From NCBI RefSeq assembly GCF_003076135.1, contig NZ_QDGZ01000001.1:248001-312000 (forward strand): a stretch of 64,000 bases of DNA, written 5' to 3'. Made by a program: the position numbers and the translations under genes. The number at the start of each line of letters is the position of its first letter. The first letter of the stretch is position 1. Of this stretch, positions 59,814 through 64,000 are shown one piece after another. The stretch is from Nocardioides gansuensis (GTDB lineage: Bacteria; Actinomycetota; Actinomycetes; Propionibacteriales; Nocardioidaceae). The notes beneath the pieces are model-generated. The model worked only from the letters and a program-made list of their open reading frames with translations. It searched no databases and had not been told where the DNA came from.

Positions 59814-61448
59814 GTGGCGGACAGGACTGACGTGACCATCGATCGAGCGAAGGCTCGCGACCGCGGCGACGCGACGTCTGCGGTGCCGAAGAGGCGCCAT
59901 GACGCGGGTGCGGTCAGCGCGCCGCGCCCCCGCCGGCTCGATATCGCCCGGTTCAGACCTGCCGCCAGGACAGTGGGCCTCGCCATTGCCTACGTGCTAG
60001 GCGCCTGCCTCCTGCTTCGCCCCACTCTCACGACGACCGTCGTGGCCGATGACTTCCAGGCGCCCTTCGCGCTCGTGGTTAATTCCGGGCCCACGCTGGG
60101 CGATGCCCTCTCGCATGGCTGGAACATCGCGATGACAGGCGCCAAGTTCCGCTTGGTGGGCGCGGAGTTTGGCACGCTGATGAACTGGCTGAACCTCTGG
60201 GTGAGTGCGACATTCGACCTCCCGATCGACGTGGTGTTCAACGCGCTCAAGCTCGGCGTCTTCGTCGGCTGCGCTGCTGCCGCCGCCACCTTCTGGTGGC
60301 TCGTAGCCCGAACCCACGTCCGCCCGGTCCGGTGGGCCACCGCGTTCTTCCTCACCTCGACAGCCCTGTTCGGCTCGCTCCAGCTGCACGCGCTGTGGTC
60401 CAACGACCCGGTCCAGAGCTTCCCGTTCGCCGGCTTCGGCGCTACGGCAGTGGGATTCCTTATGCTGACGACCGCCGTGTGGGTCGCCGCGCGCCCCTCG
60501 TGGCGGCGGTACCTCGCTGCGACAGTCGGGACCGTGGCAGGGGTGTCCTACTACGAGCTGAATGCGGGCGCGGTCCTCGGCGCCGGCGTCGTCCTCGCCG
60601 TCGCGGCGTGGGCGGCGCGGCGGGACCGTCGGCGGCTCGTCCTCCATGTCGTGGGCGGCTCAGCGATGTGTCTCGTGCCCGCGCTGCTCCTGGTCGTCGC
60701 GCGCGGGGCGAGTCCCGCTGACACCTACGCTGGACGCCAGGTCCGCGCGGACGGAGCCTTCGACTTCCTCGTCCGGGGCCTCCTCGGCTCCCTCCCCGGG
60801 GGCGCCTGGCAGGTCAGTGAGAAGATCCTGCAGGCCCGACCCGGGCTGGTGTTCTCCCAGACGGTCGCCGTGCTTGTCGTGGTCGCCGCGGTCGGACTCT
60901 GGTGCGCCAGGGTTCCTGAGCTGCCGCCGGCGGACCCGGCCACCCGGTCACGCGCCGGGGCGCTGGCTGCGGGCGGCGGCGTGGTGGTGTACGCACTGTT
61001 CGCGGTCGGCCTGCAGTCGTCGACCGTGAAGGTGCAGGACGAGATGCTCGGGATCGGCTACGTGTACATGTTCTACGCCGTAGTGGCGACGTCCGTGGCG
61101 CTCGGAGTGGCCGTCGTGACCCTCGAGCTCATCCGGACGCGACGCCGGGCGTGGCCCCGTACGGTTGCCCTCTGCTGCGCGGTCGTCTTCCTCGTGTTCC
61201 AGGGCACTTACAACATGCGCTTGCACGATCTCCACAACTCCATCTTCAAGCCGAACGCCGCCCTGGACAATGCCTGGGACGAAGACGTCCCGCAGGGGGA
61301 GCGCTGCAGGGCCATACACGCATGGGCAGACAATCCCTGGCCGGACTACTACCGGAACGACGTAGTCCTCGGCACGGATAAGGCCTATCGGTACTACTTC
61401 GGCGAGGCGTTCTGCCCGTCGGCGCGTCGTTGGGTGAGGTTAGGTTAG
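59814..61448 (+). CDS. Large polytopic membrane protein of unknown family
   Basis: The 544-aa product has a polar N-terminus of about 40 residues, then 10-11 membrane helices and an extracellular C-terminal domain with two cysteines (G-E-R-C near 500; E-A-F-C-P near 535). After the first helix comes V-V-A-D-D-F-Q-A-P, an acidic loop as in GT-C transferases (V-x-D-D-x). It may be a lipid-linked sugar transferase, in line with the locus. This is inference, and no family name is given. Its stop codon lies inside the iron box. Confidence 0.65.
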   Translation: MADRTDVTIDRAKARDRGDATSAVPKRRHDAGAVSAPRPRRLDIARFRPAARTVGLAIAYVLGACLLLRPTLTTTVVADDFQAPFALVVNSGPTLGDALSHGWNIAMTGAKFRLVGAEFGTLMNWLNLWVSATFDLPIDVVFNALKLGVFVGCAAAAATFWWLVARTHVRPVRWATAFFLTSTALFGSLQLHALWSNDPVQSFPFAGFGATAVGFLMLTTAVWVAARPSWRRYLAATVGTVAGVSYYELNAGAVLGAGVVLAVAAWAARRDRRRLVLHVVGGSAMCLVPALLLVVARGASPADTYAGRQVRADGAFDFLVRGLLGSLPGGAWQVSEKILQARPGLVFSQTVAVLVVVAAVGLWCARVPELPPADPATRSRAGALAAGGGVVVYALFAVGLQSSTVKVQDEMLGIGYVYMFYAVVATSVALGVAVVTLELIRTRRRAWPRTVALCCAVVFLVFQGTYNMRLHDLHNSIFKPNAALDNAWDEDVPQGERCRAIHAWADNPWPDYYRNDVVLGTDKAYRYYFGEAFCPSARRWVRLG

Positions 61449-61458
61449 GCTGTCCTAA
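61440..61458. promoter_or_regulatory. Iron box (IdeR/DmdR site)
   Basis: TTAGGTTAGGCTGTCCTAA matches the actinobacterial iron-box consensus TTAGGTTAGGCTAACCTAA at 17 of 19 positions. It lies 29 bp before the siderophore-binding protein start and overlaps the stop of the preceding gene. It should repress the uptake operon when iron is plentiful. Confidence 0.9.
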
Positions 61459-61487
61459 GTCAGCCACCCGATCCCGAAGCAGGTCCG

Positions 61488-62525
61488 ATGTCGCTCCGCC
61501 CCCGCGTGCTCGCCGGCGCCCTCTCCGCCGCGCTCGCTGCCGCCGCCCTCGCCGGCTGCAGCACCGGCTCCACCCAGGCCTCCGAGCCGACCACCACCTC
61601 CGAGACCCAGGTCGACGAGGGCGCCTTCCCCGTCACCATCGAGCACGTCTTCGGCGAGACCACGATCGAGGAGGAGCCGACCCGGGTCGCCACTCTCGGC
61701 TGGACCGACCAGGACCTCGCGCTCTCCCTCCGCGTCGTGCCGGTGGGGTCGACGAAGCTGACCTGGGGCGGCAACGAGGCCGGCTCGTCCGACTGGTTCG
61801 ACGCGGAGCTCGAGGAGCTCGGCGCCGAGCAGCCGGTGCGCTACGACGACACCGACGGCGCCCCGATCGACGAGGTCGCGGCGCTCGCCCCCGACGTCAT
61901 CCTGGCGACCAACTCGGGCATCACCGAGAAGGAGTACGACAAGCTCTCGAAGATCGCGCCGGTCGTGGCCTACCCCGAGGCCCCGTGGGTGACCCCGTGG
62001 CAGACCTCCCTGGAGATGGTCGGCCAGGCCCTGGGCCGGTCCGAGCTGGCCGGCGAGGTCGCGGCCGAGACGGAGGCGGAGATCGCAGAGGCGCGGGCGG
62101 ACTTCCCGCAGCTGCAGGGCGCCTCGGTGATCTTCGCCTACCTCACCACTGCCGACCTCTCGACCATCGGCATCTACGGCGCCGAGGACAACCGCGTCCG
62201 CGCGCTCGAGGACTTCGGGATGACCAGCCCGGCCCTCGTCGACGAGGTCGTCAAGAAGGGCCAGTACTACGGCACCCTGTCCGCCGAGCGCGCCGCGGAC
62301 GTCGAGTCCGACGTGCTCCTCACCTACGCCGAGAAGCCGGGCGATCTGGCGACGTTCACCAAGGACCCGCTGCTCGGCCAGATCCCGGCGCTGAAGGCCG
62401 GGCACGCCTACGCCGAGCAGGACAAGCACGTGGGCCTGGCGATCACCAACCCCAGCCCGCTCTCGATCCCGTTCATCGCCGAGGAGTTCCTGCCGCACGT
62501 CGCCGCGGCGGCGGAGGGGAAGTGA
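61488..62525 (+). CDS. Iron-siderophore ABC transporter substrate-binding lipoprotein
   Basis: The 345-aa product has a lipoprotein signal (A-A-L-A-G-C near 24) and the FepB/FhuD-type periplasmic-binding fold (about 55-340; R-V-A-T-L-G-W-T-D-Q-D near 67, A-P-D-V-I-L near 137, single long linker helix). It binds a ferric siderophore at the outer face. It sits directly after the iron box, and its stop overlaps the permease start (GTGA). Confidence 0.94.
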   Translation: MSLRPRVLAGALSAALAAAALAGCSTGSTQASEPTTTSETQVDEGAFPVTIEHVFGETTIEEEPTRVATLGWTDQDLALSLRVVPVGSTKLTWGGNEAGSSDWFDAELEELGAEQPVRYDDTDGAPIDEVAALAPDVILATNSGITEKEYDKLSKIAPVVAYPEAPWVTPWQTSLEMVGQALGRSELAGEVAAETEAEIAEARADFPQLQGASVIFAYLTTADLSTIGIYGAEDNRVRALEDFGMTSPALVDEVVKKGQYYGTLSAERAADVESDVLLTYAEKPGDLATFTKDPLLGQIPALKAGHAYAEQDKHVGLAITNPSPLSIPFIAEEFLPHVAAAAEGK

Positions 62526-63571
62526 CCCAGGTCCGCCTGGGCTCGGCACCCGGGCTCGCGACCGGCCGGATCGCCACATCCGGCCGGCCGCGGGGGACGG
62601 CGGCTGCTGCGTCGGGGGTCGCGGCAGCCGTCGTCCTGGTCCTTCTCGCCAGCGCGGCCTCGATCTTCATCGGCTCCCGGCCGGTGCAGCCGGCTGCGCT
62701 GCTCGACCCGACCCACCCGCTGCACGCGGTGCTCGCGGCCCGCATCCCGCGCACCCTGCTGGCCCTCGCCGTCGGCGCGGCCCTCGGCCTCGCCGGCGCC
62801 TGCCTGCAGGGCCTGACCCGCAACCCGCTGGCCGACCCCGGCATCCTCGGCATCAACGCCGGCGCCTCGCTCGCCATGGTGCTCGGCATGTCCGTGCTCG
62901 GCATCAGCGACCTCTCGTCGTACATCTGGTTCGCCTTCGCGGGCGCTGCGGTCGCGGGCATCCTCGTGCACGCGATCGCCTCGATGGGCCCGGGCGGCGC
63001 CACGCCGCTGAGCCTGGCGATCGCCGGAGCGGCCCTCGCCGCCCTCGCGGCGAGCTGGACGTCGGCCATGCTTCTCGCCGACCGCCAGACCATGGAGACC
63101 TTCCGTTTCTGGGCGGTGGGCACGGTCGGAGGCCGGGGGTTCGACGTGCTGCTCACCGGCCTTCCGTTCCTGCTCGCCGGCGCCGTGCTGGCGCTCGCCG
63201 GCGCCCGCCTCCTCGACGCCCTCGCGCTCGGCGACGACCTGGCCAGGGGGCTGGGCCGCCGCACCGGCTTCGACCGGGCTGCGCTGGGGCTGGCCGTCGT
63301 GCTGCTGGCCGGCACCGCCACGGCGCTGGCGGGACCGCTCGCCTTCGTCGGCCTGCTCGTGCCCCACGCCGTACGCGCCGTCACCGGACCTCACCACGGC
63401 CGCCTCCTCCCGCTCGCGGCGGTCGCCGGCGCGGTGCTCGTCACCCTCGCCGACACCCTTGGCCGCGTCGTGCTCCCGCCCGCCGAGGTGCAGGTGGGCA
63501 TCATGACGGTCCTGGTCGGCGTGCCCGCCTTCCTCGCCCTGATCCGCCGCGGACGGATGGGGGCCCTGTGA
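62522..63571 (+). CDS. FecCD-family siderophore permease
   Basis: The 349-aa product has about 9-10 membrane helices and FecCD signatures: R-I-P-R-T-L-L-A-L-A-V-G-A-A-L-G near 78, N-P-L-A-D-P-G-I-L-G-I near 102 and G-L-L-V-P-H-A-V-R near 280. It forms half of the import channel with the next gene. Confidence 0.94.
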   Translation: MTQVRLGSAPGLATGRIATSGRPRGTAAAASGVAAAVVLVLLASAASIFIGSRPVQPAALLDPTHPLHAVLAARIPRTLLALAVGAALGLAGACLQGLTRNPLADPGILGINAGASLAMVLGMSVLGISDLSSYIWFAFAGAAVAGILVHAIASMGPGGATPLSLAIAGAALAALAASWTSAMLLADRQTMETFRFWAVGTVGGRGFDVLLTGLPFLLAGAVLALAGARLLDALALGDDLARGLGRRTGFDRAALGLAVVLLAGTATALAGPLAFVGLLVPHAVRAVTGPHHGRLLPLAAVAGAVLVTLADTLGRVVLPPAEVQVGIMTVLVGVPAFLALIRRGRMGAL

Positions 63572-64000
63572 GCACCCTGGCCACCCGGAGGATCCCGGAC
63601 GCGACGGCGCCCGCCGAGGTCGTCCGCCGCGCCCGGGCCCTGCCCGTACGCCGGGCCCGCCGGCTGGTCGGCTCCCTGACCGTGGTGCTGGTGCTGGCCG
63701 TTGCCGCGCGGGTCCTGCTCGGCGACTTCACCATCACGATCCCTGACTTCTTCCGGATCCTCGGCGGTGCCGAGATCCCCGGTGCCAGCTACATCCTGAT
63801 GGAGAGCAAGCTGCCGCGCGCCGTGCTGGGCGTGCTCGTCGGCGCGGCGCTGGGCCTCGGTGGCGCGATCTTCCAGACGACACTGCGCAACCCGCTGGCC
63901 AGCCCCGACGTGGTGGGCATCAGCATGGGCGCGAGTGCGGCGGCGGCACTCGCCATCATCACTTTCGGCCTCGACGGCCCGGCCGTCGCGGCGTGTGCCA
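63568..64000 (+). CDS. FecCD-family siderophore permease, second subunit (partial)
   Basis: The first 144 residues are visible; the gene runs off the window. K-L-P-R-A-V-L-G-V-L-V-G-A-A-L-G and N-P-L-A-S-P-D-V-V-G-I identify the family. The GTG overlaps the previous stop (GTGA). An ATPase gene is expected next. Confidence 0.92.
   Translation, partial: MSTLATRRIPDATAPAEVVRRARALPVRRARRLVGSLTVVLVLAVAARVLLGDFTITIPDFFRILGGAEIPGASYILMESKLPRAVLGVLVGAALGLGGAIFQTTLRNPLASPDVVGISMGASAAAALAIITFGLDGPAVAACA

Overview
This is high-GC DNA with dense, often translationally coupled genes (ATGA/GTGA overlaps), many GTG starts, and families typical of Actinobacteria: a mycothiol-dependent maleylpyruvate-isomerase-like protein, DUF6458, a DasR-like GntR regulator, an IdeR/DmdR-type iron box and a FadE5-like acyl-CoA dehydrogenase. 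A dispersed 20-bp repeat that reads LVEPVETR in one frame suggests a Nocardioides-like genome (Nocardioidaceae). That assignment is inference. The DNA looks chromosomal.

Layout. 1-9.3 kb: signalling and envelope genes, namely a degenerate Ser/Thr kinase followed by an in-frame stop and a further open stretch, an unknown ESX-like helical gene pair, a lipoprotein, an ECF sigma factor coupled to an M1-peptidase lipoprotein and an epimerase, a true transmembrane Ser/Thr kinase and a membrane-anchored sensor-like protein. 9.3-19.6 kb: MFS exporter, penicillin-binding lipoprotein, amidohydrolase, PH-domain membrane protein, then a PucR regulator divergent from a ferredoxin-type reductase plus acyl desaturase pair. 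19.6-24.6 kb: a complete N-acetylglucosamine unit (IIA, IIB, SIS deaminase/isomerase, GntR regulator, IIC, NagA) around a perfect 14-bp palindrome. 24.7-36.3 kb: secreted Ig/carboxypeptidase-regulatory protein, fatty-acid enzymes, an NHLRC2-like thioredoxin/NHL protein, FAD reductase, FadE5-like enzyme, TSUP exporter with Rrf2 regulator, and a CuZn-SOD-like secreted protein. 36.4-41.1 kb: six overlapping genes running ECF sigma, membrane zinc-finger anti-sigma, ABC ATPase, two membrane proteins and a nucleoside-hydrolase lipoprotein. 41-46 kb: small unknowns, a lipoprotein coupled to a C39-like protease, and two coupled small membrane proteins.

46.0-49.6 kb is the most unusual part. The 3' 45 bp of an intact tRNA-Gly(CCC) are duplicated 3.5 kb away in the orientation expected of att sites. 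Between the two copies lie a small secreted protein and a compact stressosome-like cassette: one polypeptide joining an ECF sigma factor, a zinc-binding anti-sigma-like motif and an RsbT-type switch kinase, then RsbR, RsbS and a free-standing RsbU N-terminal domain without a PP2C phosphatase. In Bacillus these parts act as separate proteins. The direct physical link of RsbT to a sigma factor would shorten the stress cascade to one step.

49.7-61.4 kb: dcd, then a surface-polysaccharide locus (UDP-glucuronate decarboxylase family, four glycosyltransferases, flippase, methyltransferase, GDP-fucose synthase, large membrane protein) that contains a decayed methyltransferase gene. 61.4-64 kb: iron box followed by a siderophore ABC uptake operon cut by the window end. 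Several genes have a TANNNT -10-like hexamer 6-7 nt before the start codon, suggesting leaderless mRNAs.
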